A stretch of 64,000 nucleotides of DNA from Rossellomorea marisflavi (GCF_009806575.1 NZ_CP047095.1:2360001-2424000); one strand, 5' to 3'. Positions 18,058-26,820 are shown, counted from the first letter of the stretch. The notes: generated from the letters alone by a model not told the origin. Numbers and translations are program-made.

Positions 18058-18495
18058 TCATGATTTTCCTTTGAAGAAACCATACACAAAATGGGCGATG
18101 GTCAGACTCAGGATGGCGGATAGGCAAAACGTCACAAAATGAGGACTGTATCCAATGATCTGAATGATCAATGGACAGAGTAAGCCGTAAACGCAGAAGA
18201 AGACAATCGCCGCCGCTTCAGCTCTCCATCTGCTGAAAATGACCCCGAATAGCCATACGGCTATCAATAGAAAGGCGATCTCAGTTAATGATGACGTTCC
18301 ATGGCCATCCATAATCAGAAGGCTCACAGCTCCGACTGCGGCGACCAGGATTCCTCTGTATGTACCGAGGAAGGAGGCTGCAAGGAGTGGCGGCAGGCTG
18401 ATCATCGTCAACTGAACACCAAGGGTCGGGATATCCATGAGCCCTGCGGGAATAGCCAGCAGCAGGAAGAAAATAAAGACAGCATGCTTATTCAT
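18058..18495 (-). CDS. Small polytopic membrane protein in B12 operon, ECF S-component-like
   Basis: 145 residues, mostly hydrophobic, with about five predicted helices (AVFIFFLLLAIPAGLM, SLPPLLAASFLGTYRGILVAAVGAV, IAFLLIAVWLFGVIFS, AAAIVFFCVYGLLCPLIIQIIG, FVTFCLSAILSLTIAHFVYGFF). The LPPLLAASFLGTYRGILVAAVG segment resembles the P-x-L-x-G-x2-x-G pattern of ECF-transporter substrate-binding proteins such as BioY/ThiT; this is a weak resemblance seen by eye. Its ATG overlaps the stop of the BtuD-CbiZ gene (ATGA), with GGAGGG upstream, so it is co-expressed with cobalamin uptake under the B12 riboswitch. A role in corrinoid uptake is inference; its family was not recognised with certainty. Confidence 0.7.
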   Translation of the reverse strand: MNKHAVFIFFLLLAIPAGLMDIPTLGVQLTMISLPPLLAASFLGTYRGILVAAVGAVSLLIMDGHGTSSLTEIAFLLIAVWLFGVIFSRWRAEAAAIVFFCVYGLLCPLIIQIIGYSPHFVTFCLSAILSLTIAHFVYGFFKGKS

Positions 18496-19979
18496 ACGAA
18501 GTCCCTCCATTCACTCCCCCCTCTTTTATGATTCTTATAGTTCTGGATTGCTTTCCTTGTCACCTCATGGACCCCCCGGCCGATGAGTTTTCCGATGGTC
18601 GTGACAGGACCTGCGAAATGATCCTTATCCCCGGTTTGGGTTGAAGCGACGAGGATGCTGTCCGTAGGTGTACCCGTCGCACTTCCACCAGTACGTGGAT
18701 CGGTTATTCCTTCATCTATGAGCGCTTTGACTTTTGCTTCCGTGGATGTAACGAGCGCTTCAATAAACGCTTCATCCGTCAAATTCCCTTCGATGTAAAC
18801 CCACAGGTTAATGGTGCCGGGGGCCGGGGCGGACGGGTGGAGATAACTTGTCGAAACATCAATGGCATTGCCGGTCCCTGCCGTGACGACGATGAATACT
18901 GCCTTATCCCCATCCTGGTATCTCCCATGGGCTACCAGTGAGAGGTCGAGCGCCGTCATCATGCCGACCGTCCGTGAGGGTTCGAGATCATGTTCTTGGA
19001 TGAAGCGGCGCATGTCCCCTTCATAATCAACATGTTCATAAGTCGGTGGCACCCTCCGATTGATGAAATCGGCATGCCACCCGATACCGGCCCCACATAT
19101 CCCAGAAGACATGCATTTCAAAGGGGTCGGGGATGCATAATGAATCACGCTTTCCCCTATGGAAAGATGTTGAGGACCCATCTTGACACGAGATGATGTT
19201 TCCGATTGGGGGATAATCATCATTTGAGGTTTGGCAACGCTAGGGTGGGCTTGCTTTTGTACCTTCGTACGGTATACTGACTCGATGTTTTCTTCTTTGA
19301 GCACCTCTTCAGGCAGATGGATGGTTTTCGTTTTACCATCCTCCAGTAACAGGAGGCGATCGCAGTAGAGACTCGCCAAATTAAGATCGTGGAAGATGGA
19401 AATCACCGTCAGGCCATCTTCGAGGGTTTGCTTTTTAATGAGGTCGAGCAGGGATTTCTGATAGGATAGATCAAGATGGTTGGTGGGCTCATCAAGCAGC
19501 AATAGTTTCGGCTCCTGGGCAAGGGCTTGTGCAAGGAAGACCCGTTGCCGTTCCCCTCCAGAGAGCTCATGAAGGTATTTGTCCTTGAACACCCCAACCC
19601 CTGTCTGATCCATGACGCGTCCCACCACTTCTTCGTCATATTCGGAAACCGTCTTGAGGAAGCCTTTTTGATGGGCGTACCGGCCAAGCATGACGGTTTC
19701 CTTCACCTGGTAGGAAAAAGTGTCTCCCGAAAGCTGTGGAAGGACGGCTACCATGCGGGCAAGCTCCTTGGCGTTGTATGCATCGATGGATTTTCCGGCA
19801 ATCTCGATTGTCCCGTCCAGCAACGGTAGAAGACCCGTCATGGCTTTCAATAGCGTCGTCTTACCGCTTCCGTTCGGACCGAGTATGCCAAAGAATTCCG
19901 ATTCCCCGATGGAGAAACTGATTCCGTCGACGACCTTCCTTCCTTCGTACCCGACCGATACGCGGTCTGCCTTCATCAT
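18492..19979 (-). CDS. Cobalamin ABC transporter ATPase fused to CbiZ adenosylcobinamide amidohydrolase (YvrA-like)
   Basis: 495 residues with two domains. Residues about 1-230 are an ABC ATPase of the iron/B12 class: Walker A ILGPNGSGKTTLLKAM, signature LSGGERQRVFLAQALAQ, Walker [15 protein letters not shown]. Residues about 275-490 are a CbiZ domain (CMSSGICGAGIGWHADFINR, MMTALDLSLVAHGR, VTAGTGNAIDVSTS, PTDSILVASTQTG). CbiZ hydrolyses adenosylpseudocobalamin or adenosylcobinamide to cobyric acid for salvage. Thus one protein powers import and remodels the imported corrinoid. B. subtilis YvrA has the same fusion. It overlaps btuC by four bases. There is no downstream Cbi/Cob synthesis gene here. 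Confidence 0.93.
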   Translation of the reverse strand: MMKADRVSVGYEGRKVVDGISFSIGESEFFGILGPNGSGKTTLLKAMTGLLPLLDGTIEIAGKSIDAYNAKELARMVAVLPQLSGDTFSYQVKETVMLGRYAHQKGFLKTVSEYDEEVVGRVMDQTGVGVFKDKYLHELSGGERQRVFLAQALAQEPKLLLLDEPTNHLDLSYQKSLLDLIKKQTLEDGLTVISIFHDLNLASLYCDRLLLLEDGKTKTIHLPEEVLKEENIESVYRTKVQKQAHPSVAKPQMMIIPQSETSSRVKMGPQHLSIGESVIHYASPTPLKCMSSGICGAGIGWHADFINRRVPPTYEHVDYEGDMRRFIQEHDLEPSRTVGMMTALDLSLVAHGRYQDGDKAVFIVVTAGTGNAIDVSTSYLHPSAPAPGTINLWVYIEGNLTDEAFIEALVTSTEAKVKALIDEGITDPRTGGSATGTPTDSILVASTQTGDKDHFAGPVTTIGKLIGRGVHEVTRKAIQNYKNHKRGGSEWRDFV

Positions 19980-21034
19980 ATGGATGCCCTCCTTTTCTTC
20001 AGAAGTATATATGCAAAAATCGGGGCACCCACCAGAGAAGTGATGACTCCGATAGGCAGCTCAGTCGGTGCAATGATGGTCCGCGATACAAGATCGGCCA
20101 GCACGAGGAATCCTCCACCTGTCAGTACGGATAGTGGCAGGAGATGGACATGGTCATGACCGACGATCCTGCGAAGGAAGTGGGGCACCACCAAGCCGAC
20201 AAACCCGATTGTACCCGAAACGGCTACAGCCGCGCCCGTGAGTATACTTCCGGAGATAAGGATCAGCAGCTTCCTTTTCTGGACGGATATCCCGATGTAG
20301 CGAGCCTGATCCTCCCCGAAGCTCATCCCGTTCAACTCTTTGGCATTGAGCAGCAGCAAGAGGACGCCGACCACGAAGAATGGCAGGACGATTCCCACAT
20401 ACTCCCATCCTCTCATGGACACGCTCCCGAGCAACCATCCGATGATCTGCCTCAATTCCTCCCCTGTTAGTGCGATCATGAGGGAAATGAAGGACCCCAG
20501 AAACGAACTGAAGATGATGCCGGTCAGGATGATCGTTTCCACCTTCATCGTCCTTTCGACCTTTTGGGCAAACCATAGGACGATAAAAATGGTCACGACG
20601 GAAAACAGGATACTCAAAAATGGAAGCGTGAACGGACCGATGAACGGGATCGTCAAATGGAAGAAGAGCGTGACCACCGCCCCCACTGATGCCCCCGAGG
20701 AAACACCCAACGTGTATGGGTCGGCAAGGGGATTCCGCAAGAGACCTTGAAAAGAAGCTCCCGCAACAGCAAGGGAGCTTCCTACGATCAGGGCCAACAG
20801 GACTCTTGGAAGCCTGATGGAATAAACGATATTAATGAACATCTGATCTACCTCTGGAGGAACATCTCTGCCAGTCATTTTTGCCCCGATGATCTGGAGG
20901 ATATCCATGAACGGGACCCGGATCGTACCGACAGAGATGGCTACCAGGATAGAGATGATAAGGAAAGCAAGGGACGCAGCGTAACTGATCCAAATTTTAT
21001 TCTTTGAATAGCTCCGGATAGACCGCTTTGGCAA
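19976..21034 (-). CDS. btuC: Cobalamin ABC transporter permease BtuC-like (FecCD family)
   Basis: 352 residues with roughly ten membrane helices. FecCD-family signatures are present: ASFQGLLRNPLADPYTLGVSSGASVGAV and VAVSGTIGFVGLVVPHFLRRIVGHDHVHLLPLS. The start is TTG at 21032-21034, inside the last 13 codons of btuF, so the two genes overlap by 38 bases and are translationally coupled. It exports nothing itself; it forms the channel for BtuF-delivered corrinoid with the ATPase encoded next. Cobalamin rather than siderophore specificity follows from the riboswitch and the CbiZ fusion. Confidence 0.92.
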   Translation of the reverse strand: MPKRSIRSYSKNKIWISYAASLAFLIISILVAISVGTIRVPFMDILQIIGAKMTGRDVPPEVDQMFINIVYSIRLPRVLLALIVGSSLAVAGASFQGLLRNPLADPYTLGVSSGASVGAVVTLFFHLTIPFIGPFTLPFLSILFSVVTIFIVLWFAQKVERTMKVETIILTGIIFSSFLGSFISLMIALTGEELRQIIGWLLGSVSMRGWEYVGIVLPFFVVGVLLLLLNAKELNGMSFGEDQARYIGISVQKRKLLILISGSILTGAAVAVSGTIGFVGLVVPHFLRRIVGHDHVHLLPLSVLTGGGFLVLADLVSRTIIAPTELPIGVITSLVGAPIFAYILLKKRRASI

Positions 21035-21947
21035 TTTCCTCTACTCCTTCTACGATCCTTGGACCTGAACGCGTCACAAGATCGGTGTTCACATCGTGCA
21101 CTTCTTCGTCCTTGATGGCTTGTACATCCTTCCACGCGCTGCGATCAAGGACTTGTTGAACGGCTTGCTCACCATATGTCGTGATGATGACGTCAGGATT
21201 TTTTGCGAGGACGTCTTCTTCACTTACATTGATCCATCCTTCCTGATCTCCCATCACATTGTCGGCATTGATGGTTGCAAGCATTTCATCGACGAAGGTA
21301 TTCTTGCCGGTGGAATAGATCTCAGGTTCCCCGGAAACCTCCACATATACGCTTTTCTTATCTTTTACAGAAGCGGTTTTTTCTTTGATGGACTCAATTC
21401 CATCCTTCATGTCTGAAACGACTTTTTCCGCCTTTTCATTTTCCCCAACAAGTTTTCCGATATTCTCGATTGTCGTATAGACTTTATCAAAGCTGGATGC
21501 ATCACGTACGACATAAACAGGAATACCGGAATCCCTGATCTGGTCCAGACCGGCTTTTGCTGATACAGCCGTGGATTCATGGGCAAGGACGAGATCGGGT
21601 TTCATCCCTACGATCTTCTCGACGTTGAATTCCATTCCGCCGATCTTCTCAATATCTGCAGCTTCTTTCGGATAGTTATCAAAATCGGTCACCCCGACGA
21701 CGTTTTCACCGAGTCCCAGTTCAAAAAGGATTTCCGTATTACTTGGGATAAGGGTGACAATCTTTTCAGGTGCTTTCTCCAGGGTGATATCATCCCCGAG
21801 TGCGTCCTCTACCGTGACCGGTTCGGATACGGATTCACTGCTTTTTTCAGAGGATTTTTCCTCTGCTTTGTTGTCTGTCGTTCCACATGCTGTCAATAAT
21901 CCAAGCGCTAGGAACAGGGCTAATACGATCTTGATTGAATGTTTCAA
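20997..21947 (-). CDS. btuF: Cobalamin-binding ABC transporter lipoprotein (BtuF-like)
   Basis: 316 residues. Signal peptide MKHSIKIVLALFLALGLLTAC with lipobox LTAC (lipid-modified Cys21), then a Ser/Glu/Lys-rich linker, then a class III solute-binding fold: PEKIVTLIPSNTEILFELGLGENVVGVTDFDNYP, IGGMEFNVEKIVGMKPDLVLAH, and the C-terminal lobe from ISEEDVLAKNPDVIITTYG-type sequence onward. It captures corrinoids outside the cell and hands them to BtuC. It is the first gene behind the cobalamin riboswitch and its terminator, so it is turned off when B12 is plentiful. Confidence 0.93.
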   Translation of the reverse strand: MKHSIKIVLALFLALGLLTACGTTDNKAEEKSSEKSSESVSEPVTVEDALGDDITLEKAPEKIVTLIPSNTEILFELGLGENVVGVTDFDNYPKEAADIEKIGGMEFNVEKIVGMKPDLVLAHESTAVSAKAGLDQIRDSGIPVYVVRDASSFDKVYTTIENIGKLVGENEKAEKVVSDMKDGIESIKEKTASVKDKKSVYVEVSGEPEIYSTGKNTFVDEMLATINADNVMGDQEGWINVSEEDVLAKNPDVIITTYGEQAVQQVLDRSAWKDVQAIKDEEVHDVNTDLVTRSGPRIVEGVEEIAKAVYPELFKE

Positions 21948-21975
21948 TCGTTTCTCCTCCTTGTTCGTTCCAGGC

Positions 21976-22008
21976 GAAAGAAAAACATCCCTTCAACAGG
22001 GATGTTAG
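21976..22008 (-). terminator. Riboswitch-controlled terminator upstream of btuF
   Basis: On the minus strand AACATCCCT, loop GTTGA, AGGGATGTT is followed by TTTCTTTC. Its place between the B12 aptamer and btuF makes it the likely expression platform. Confidence 0.75.
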
Positions 22009-22058
22009 TGTAAAATGCATCAAGCACCGTACACCCTTCTATCCGCGTAGATCGGTGT

Positions 22059-22224
22059 GATCAGAACATGGGCAGGTCTCCTGGCTCATGAGTATGCGCT
22101 CCTCCGCCTTCCCATTTCATCGAAACAGTGGCGTTGAAGGAGCAAACCCATTTACAGTGGCGGGACCGCGCCGGAATTGAACCGGCTTCCCTATTATGAG
22201 GCGTCAAGCGCTTCACCCATGATC
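22059..22224 (-). promoter_or_regulatory. Cobalamin (B12) riboswitch
   Basis: Read on the minus strand, the region contains the conserved cobalamin aptamer parts: GGGAAGCCGGTTCAATTCCGG followed by GCGGTCCCGCCACTGTAA, and the B12 box GAGCCAGGAGACCTGCC. Closing ends GATC...GATC pair around the aptamer. It precedes the btuF-btuC-btuD/cbiZ operon and a terminator hairpin, so adenosylcobalamin binding should stop transcription. Boundaries are approximate. Confidence 0.93.
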
Positions 22225-22401
22225 TTTATGTAAGATTATCCACTGAGAATTATACACAAGTTTACAAGGATAGTGAATCTTTTTTCACATCCTGCAGCTC
22301 GAGCGCCGTCTTGGAAGGGCTTTGAGAGCCCATTCATGATATAATGGACCTTATTACGAGATTCAATGGCCCAGCGCGTCAACATGATAAGGAGTTTTTT
22401 T

Positions 22402-22956
22402 ATGTCTATTCGATATGCATTGCTCGGTTTATTGGCCAAGCAACCTCAGACGGGCTACGACCTGTTCCATACATTCAAAACCCAGCAAATCTACTATTGG
22501 AGCTCGACCCACTCCCAGGTATACAAGGAACTCGGGAAGATGGAGGAAGAGCACCTGACCACTCATGACATCGTTTATCAGGAAGGCAGCCCGAATAAGA
22601 AGGTATATACCATCACCTCTGACGGAGAACGCCACCTGATAGAATGGATGATTCATACAAAGAGCAAACCAGCCAAGATCAAGGATGAATTCCTGATCAA
22701 GACATCTGCCTTTCACGTCATTTCAAAAGAAGAAGCCATCTCTCTTCTTCAACGGATGAAGGCGCATAACGAAATGGTGGTCACCGGGACCGGGCAGTGG
22801 AAGGAACAAATGTTTCAGGGCAATAAGCCCGGTTATGGGCAGGTTGGAGAGTATTTGACGGCAGAGTATGGGATCAGGTACGCGCAGATGTATGTCGACT
22901 GGTGTGATTGGGCGATCAAGGAGATTCATTCCCTTCCTGAGGATACGGAATCTTGA
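22402..22956 (+). CDS. PadR family transcriptional regulator
   Basis: 184 residues. The N-terminal winged helix has the PadR signature MSIRYALLGLLAKQPQTGYDLFHTF (about 1-25) and the wing VYQEGSPNKKVYTITSDGERHL. The C-terminal half is a helical dimerisation domain (Vir-type, PF10400) with ISLLQRMKAHNEM and YAQMYVDWCDWAIKEI. PadR proteins are usually repressors released by aromatic or drug-like ligands; the target is not evident. The ATG has AAGGAG upstream. It lies 28 bases before msrA on the same strand and may be co-transcribed with it. Confidence 0.9.
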   Translation: MSIRYALLGLLAKQPQTGYDLFHTFKTQQIYYWSSTHSQVYKELGKMEEEHLTTHDIVYQEGSPNKKVYTITSDGERHLIEWMIHTKSKPAKIKDEFLIKTSAFHVISKEEAISLLQRMKAHNEMVVTGTGQWKEQMFQGNKPGYGQVGEYLTAEYGIRYAQMYVDWCDWAIKEIHSLPEDTES

Positions 22957-22984
22957 CTACTACTATGATTTGGAGGAAGAACTG

Positions 22985-23515
22985 ATGAGTGCACATACAC
23001 ATTTGGCAACATTCGCGGGAGGATGCTTCTGGTGCATGGTGAAGCCTTTCGATGAGCTCCCAGGTATACACGGAATCGTTTCCGGCTACACAGGGGGTCA
23101 CATCAAGGACCCGACATACAAACAAGTCAAAGAAGGAAACAGCGGTCATTATGAAGCGGTTCAGATTACATTTGATCCTGAGCTTTTCCCATACGAACGG
23201 CTTCTGGAGCTGTACTGGCCACAAATCGATCCAACGGATGATGGCGGGCAATTCCAGGACCGCGGTGATCAATACCGTACGGCCATCTTTTATCATGATG
23301 AAGAACAGCGCAATGCAGCAGAAGAAACAAAAAGACAGATTGAAGAAAGCGGTCGGTTCAAACAGCCGGTCGTGACTCAGATTCTTCCAGCATCCCCTTT
23401 TTATCCTGCTGAAGACTACCATCAGGACTTCTACAAAACGAATCCTGATGAGTACAAGGAAGACCGCGCGAAGTCCGGAAGGGACGAATTCATCGAAGAA
23501 AACTGGAAAAAATGA
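22985..23515 (+). CDS. msrA: Peptide-methionine (S)-S-oxide reductase MsrA
   Basis: 176 residues. It reduces the S-epimer of methionine sulfoxide in proteins with thioredoxin. The catalytic motif is GGCFWCMVKPF near residue 12, followed by VSGYTGG and GHYEAVQITFDP. Further conserved segments are QIDPTDDGGQFQDRGDQYRTAIFYH and AEDYHQDFYKTNP. No fused MsrB domain. ATG 22985 has GGAGGAAG upstream; earlier in-frame codons overlap padR. It ends at a strong bidirectional terminator. Confidence 0.95.
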   Translation: MSAHTHLATFAGGCFWCMVKPFDELPGIHGIVSGYTGGHIKDPTYKQVKEGNSGHYEAVQITFDPELFPYERLLELYWPQIDPTDDGGQFQDRGDQYRTAIFYHDEEQRNAAEETKRQIEESGRFKQPVVTQILPASPFYPAEDYHQDFYKTNPDEYKEDRAKSGRDEFIEENWKK

Positions 23516-23562
23516 AACAAAAAGGCAGCACGGGTGTTTTCACCCGTGCTGCCTTTTTGTTT
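23516..23562. terminator. Bidirectional terminator between msrA and crtP
   Basis: AAAAAGGCAGCACGGGTG, loop TTTT, CACCCGTGCTGCCTTTTT: a perfect 18-bp stem flanked by A and T runs, serving both converging genes. Confidence 0.92.
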
Positions 23563-25066
23563 ACCCGGTGGCCCTGCCGTCTTTCGCTTGTTCGTCGAGA
23601 ATCAGCTCTGCCGTCAGCTGTCCGGACAAAGAAACCATCGGCACCCCTCCACCTGGATGGGTCGATCCCCCCACAAAATATACATTTGACAGGATCCTGC
23701 TTTTATTCGGAACCTTGAAGCCTCCGTTCAGCTTCCGATCCGTCACCGTTCCATAGATTGAACCGCCATTTGACCCATAAAGCTTCTGGATATCATTCGG
23801 CGTGAAGGTGTATTCGAATTCGATATGGTCCCTGAGCCCTTTCACGCCCATGCGCTCCAGCTTATTCAGGATCACTTCCCTGTATGCCTCTTCATGCCGG
23901 CTCCAGTCTTCACCTTTTTTCAATGGAGGAACATGGGTGAGGACGAAGAGATTCTCTTTTCCTGCCGGGGCCTGTGACGGATCCGTTTTGGAGGAGATTC
24001 CGATATAGACCGTGGGATCATCCGCCATCTTCTTTTCTTCAAAAATTTGATGAAATTCCTTCTTCGGATCTTCGCTGAAGAAAAAGTTATGATGAGAGAG
24101 ATGGTCATACGTCTTGTCGACGCCGAGGAGCATCACCAAGCCAGATACGGACGGTGCATACTTGGCGAGTTCCTCCACTTCCCTTTTGGCTTCTGGCATC
24201 TCACCGAGAAGTGATTGATAGGCAGGGATCGCCTCGAGATTGGATATGACAAGATCTGCCGGAACCACCTCACCTAGTTTGGTTCGTACGCCTTCTGCCC
24301 GGCTTCCCGTCGTCACGATATCCTCCACTTCACAGCGAAGCCTTACCTCGACACCAAGCTCGCCGAGAAGTTTCTCCATCGCTTCTGCGATTTTATACAT
24401 TCCGCCTTTAACGTAGTGGACTCCGATACCCAATTGAACATGAGTCAACTGGGACATGATGGCAGGGGATTGATAAGGAGATGATCCCACATACATGATC
24501 AAGAAATTGAACAGTTGCCGCAGGTGCTTATCCTTGATGAACTTGCGTGTGGCGGCATCCATCGACTTCATTGGATCCATCTGGATAAGCTCCTTCACCC
24601 CATGCATCATCCTCAAATCCTGGAGACCGCTGATGCTTTTTTTATAGAAGCTTTTCATTGTCAGCTCGTACATCTTACTGCCGTAGGATAGGTATTGAAA
24701 CAGTTGTTCCGCATCTTCAGGAGATTGCTTTTTGACTTCAGCAAGGAGGGTGGGAAGATCTGCTGACAGATCGATGACCTTCCCATCTTCGAAAAATGTC
24801 CTCCAGCCCGGGTCGACCCTGACGATTTCAATATAATCATGAATATCACGATCCGCATGGGCGAACACTTTTTCCAACACCCACGGCATGGTGAGAATCG
24901 AAGGACCTGTATCAAAGGTGAATCCTTTTCCGCTACGCTGGTTGAGTTTCCCTCCGAGACGCTCCCCTTTCTCCAGTATGGTCACCGCATGACCTTCTGC
25001 CGCCAGCCTAATGGCAGCCGACATCCCTGCAATGCCTCCTCCTACTATGACTACTTTTCTCTTCAT
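23561..25066 (-). CDS. crtP: C30 carotenoid oxygenase, CrtP/CrtNb-like (phytoene-desaturase family)
   Basis: 501 residues of the CrtI/CrtN desaturase family. The FAD-binding motif is VVIVGGGIAGMSAAIRLAAEG with ILEKGERLGGKLNQ. The C-terminal FAD segment is VYFVGGSTHPGGGVPMVSLSG. It resembles staphylococcal CrtP (4,4'-diaponeurosporene oxygenase) more than CrtN by GPSILTMP, LSHHNFFFSEDP and GSIYGTVTDRKLNGGFKVP. CrtP oxidises the terminal methyl of 4,4'-diaponeurosporene towards the carboxylic acid used in staphyloxanthin-type pigments. It is divergent from crtQ-crtO, the next pathway steps. crtM and crtN are not in this window. A desaturase role cannot be fully excluded. Confidence 0.85.
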   Translation of the reverse strand: MKRKVVIVGGGIAGMSAAIRLAAEGHAVTILEKGERLGGKLNQRSGKGFTFDTGPSILTMPWVLEKVFAHADRDIHDYIEIVRVDPGWRTFFEDGKVIDLSADLPTLLAEVKKQSPEDAEQLFQYLSYGSKMYELTMKSFYKKSISGLQDLRMMHGVKELIQMDPMKSMDAATRKFIKDKHLRQLFNFLIMYVGSSPYQSPAIMSQLTHVQLGIGVHYVKGGMYKIAEAMEKLLGELGVEVRLRCEVEDIVTTGSRAEGVRTKLGEVVPADLVISNLEAIPAYQSLLGEMPEAKREVEELAKYAPSVSGLVMLLGVDKTYDHLSHHNFFFSEDPKKEFHQIFEEKKMADDPTVYIGISSKTDPSQAPAGKENLFVLTHVPPLKKGEDWSRHEEAYREVILNKLERMGVKGLRDHIEFEYTFTPNDIQKLYGSNGGSIYGTVTDRKLNGGFKVPNKSRILSNVYFVGGSTHPGGGVPMVSLSGQLTAELILDEQAKDGRATG

Positions 25067-25203
25067 ACTTCTTCCTCCTTCAATATCAGGTTTATCCGCT
25101 ACCCATTCTTGCCATTTTTCACAGAATCTAATCGAAGAAACGTATGGGGAGACGTGTTCATGACTAAAATGAGCTATAAATACGATTGATTGAGGTGTAT
25201 GAT

Positions 25204-26301
25204 ATGACGCTTTGGATCACGGCCATCATTCTGACATTTGTCTTATTTCCGAAGGTTCATCGTTTGAAGAAGGACATACATGTACAAAAAGCATTTCTGG
25301 TCAAAAAATGTTCCGTCATCATTCCGGCGCGGAATGAGGAAGGCACCATAGGCAGGCTTCTTGAAAGCCTCTCCAAGCAATTGGCGTCACCATTAGAGGT
25401 GATTGTCGTCAATGATGGGTCGACCGATAGGACGAAAGATGTTGCTGGTTCTTATGGTGTACACATCGTGGATACACCCCCTCTGCCTGAAGGATGGGCA
25501 GGGAAAACGTGGGCGTGTTGGCACGGGGCCAATGCAGCGAAGGGAGATATCCTGATATTTTTGGATAGTGATACATGGCTCGATAGCTCGGGACTCCTCA
25601 AGCTTTGTGAGGCCTATGAAGAGCAGCATTCTGACGGGATCCTGACAATCCAGCCTTACCATGTGATGAAGCATGGCCATGAGCCCTTCTCCCTTTTCTT
25701 CCAACTGATCATCATGGCCTCTGTACATTTCCTCGGCAGGACCCGTGGCGGCTACGGTCAGTGCATGATAAGTTCAAAGGAAAGCTATGAACGACTTGGT
25801 GGACATGAGGACATGAGAACGCAGGTGGTCGAGCATTTTTCATTCGCCAAGAAGGCTTCGGGACGCGGCGAAAAAGTGCGCGCGCTCAACGGTAAAGGAG
25901 CGGTCAACATGAGGATGTACGAAGTCGGGATCGAAGAACTGTTTTCGGGGTGGTCCAAAAGCTTCGCTTCCGGAGCGAAATCGGGGCATCCCTTTGCGAC
26001 GATTCTAACCTGTGTATGGATCGGCACCCTGGTGTCACTTCTTGCTCAGGGTGTCGATCGAATGGTGGAGGCACCTTATGTTTATATGACAGGGTATGGA
26101 GTCCTTGCATTGCAACTGTATCTGATTTCCAGGGTGATCGGGAACTTCACATTTTTGGACACCCTTCTCTTCCCCATCCATCTCCTATTCTTCCTCCTTG
26201 CTTTTACCCGGTCCTTCCTGCAGACGTTTCTTACAAAGAAGGTCAAGTGGAAAGGACGGTACATTGTTCTTGATAAAGGAAAGGACGAAAAAATGAAATG
26301 A
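25204..26301 (+). CDS. crtQ: 4,4'-diaponeurosporenoate glycosyltransferase (CrtQ-like, GT2)
   Basis: 365 residues. One N-terminal helix precedes a GT-A glycosyltransferase domain with KKCSVIIPARNEEGTIGRLLESL, VIVVNDGSTDRTKD, and the metal-binding DSDTW. Three or more C-terminal membrane helices follow (ILTCVWIGTLVSLLA, YGVLALQLYLISR, LLFPIHLLFFLLAF). In the staphyloxanthin route CrtQ glucosylates diaponeurosporenoate at the membrane. ATG 25204 is chosen because GAGGTG lies six bases before it. Its stop overlaps the crtO start (ATGA), and it is divergent from crtP, supporting the pathway call. Confidence 0.87.
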   Translation: MTLWITAIILTFVLFPKVHRLKKDIHVQKAFLVKKCSVIIPARNEEGTIGRLLESLSKQLASPLEVIVVNDGSTDRTKDVAGSYGVHIVDTPPLPEGWAGKTWACWHGANAAKGDILIFLDSDTWLDSSGLLKLCEAYEEQHSDGILTIQPYHVMKHGHEPFSLFFQLIIMASVHFLGRTRGGYGQCMISSKESYERLGGHEDMRTQVVEHFSFAKKASGRGEKVRALNGKGAVNMRMYEVGIEELFSGWSKSFASGAKSGHPFATILTCVWIGTLVSLLAQGVDRMVEAPYVYMTGYGVLALQLYLISRVIGNFTFLDTLLFPIHLLFFLLAFTRSFLQTFLTKKVKWKGRYIVLDKGKDEKMK

Positions 26302-26813
26302 TCATCCTGTTCAACATCTTGGCTTGGTTGAGCATTCATCTCTTGACGGCTTATGGCTGTTCACTCTTGAAGGAAGGCACCCTGCTCCGCCTTACAAGTG
26401 TGTTCAAACCGAGGGGGTTCGAAGGGGACGGTTGGTTCCGGATCATGGTGGTTAGGAAGTGGAAAAGCGTCTTCCCCGATGCCGGAGCATGGTTCCGTAA
26501 CGGGATCTCAAAGAAGGACATCGGCCTCAAAAGGACAAGTGGCAGGAGACGATTCCTCGCGGAGTTGAACCGGGCCGAGCTGTGCCACTGGCTCCAGCTC
26601 ATCCCCTCTCCGTTTTTCATCCTCTTCGGCGGAGGAACGATCGGCTGGTGGATGGGGGCATACGGGATTGCGTTCAACCTGCCCCTGATCCTCATTCAGC
26701 GGTATAATCGCATGAGGCTATTGGGGATCATGCGAAGCGATGAACCGGTCATGCATAGTTCCCTTGGAGTTGTGCACCTTAAGCATAAGGACCGGGGAAG
26801 TCCTCCACCATGA
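26298..26813 (+). CDS. crtO: Glycosyl-4,4'-diaponeurosporenoate acyltransferase (CrtO-like)
   Basis: 171 residues. Two hydrophobic segments (about 2-22 and 105-130, FILFGGGTIGWWMGAYGIAFNLPLILIQRYNRMRL) flank a central region with VRKWKSVFPDAGAWFRNGISKKDIG and NRAELCHWLQLIPSPFF, the typical CrtO pattern. CrtO esterifies the glucose of glycosyl-diaponeurosporenoate with a fatty acid, the last step to staphyloxanthin-like pigment. It is translationally coupled to crtQ. The presence of crtP, crtQ and crtO suggests that this organism makes an acylated glycosyl C30 carotenoid, provided crtM and crtN exist elsewhere. Confidence 0.88.
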   Translation: MIILFNILAWLSIHLLTAYGCSLLKEGTLLRLTSVFKPRGFEGDGWFRIMVVRKWKSVFPDAGAWFRNGISKKDIGLKRTSGRRRFLAELNRAELCHWLQLIPSPFFILFGGGTIGWWMGAYGIAFNLPLILIQRYNRMRLLGIMRSDEPVMHSSLGVVHLKHKDRGSPPP

Positions 26814-26820
26814 AACGCCA

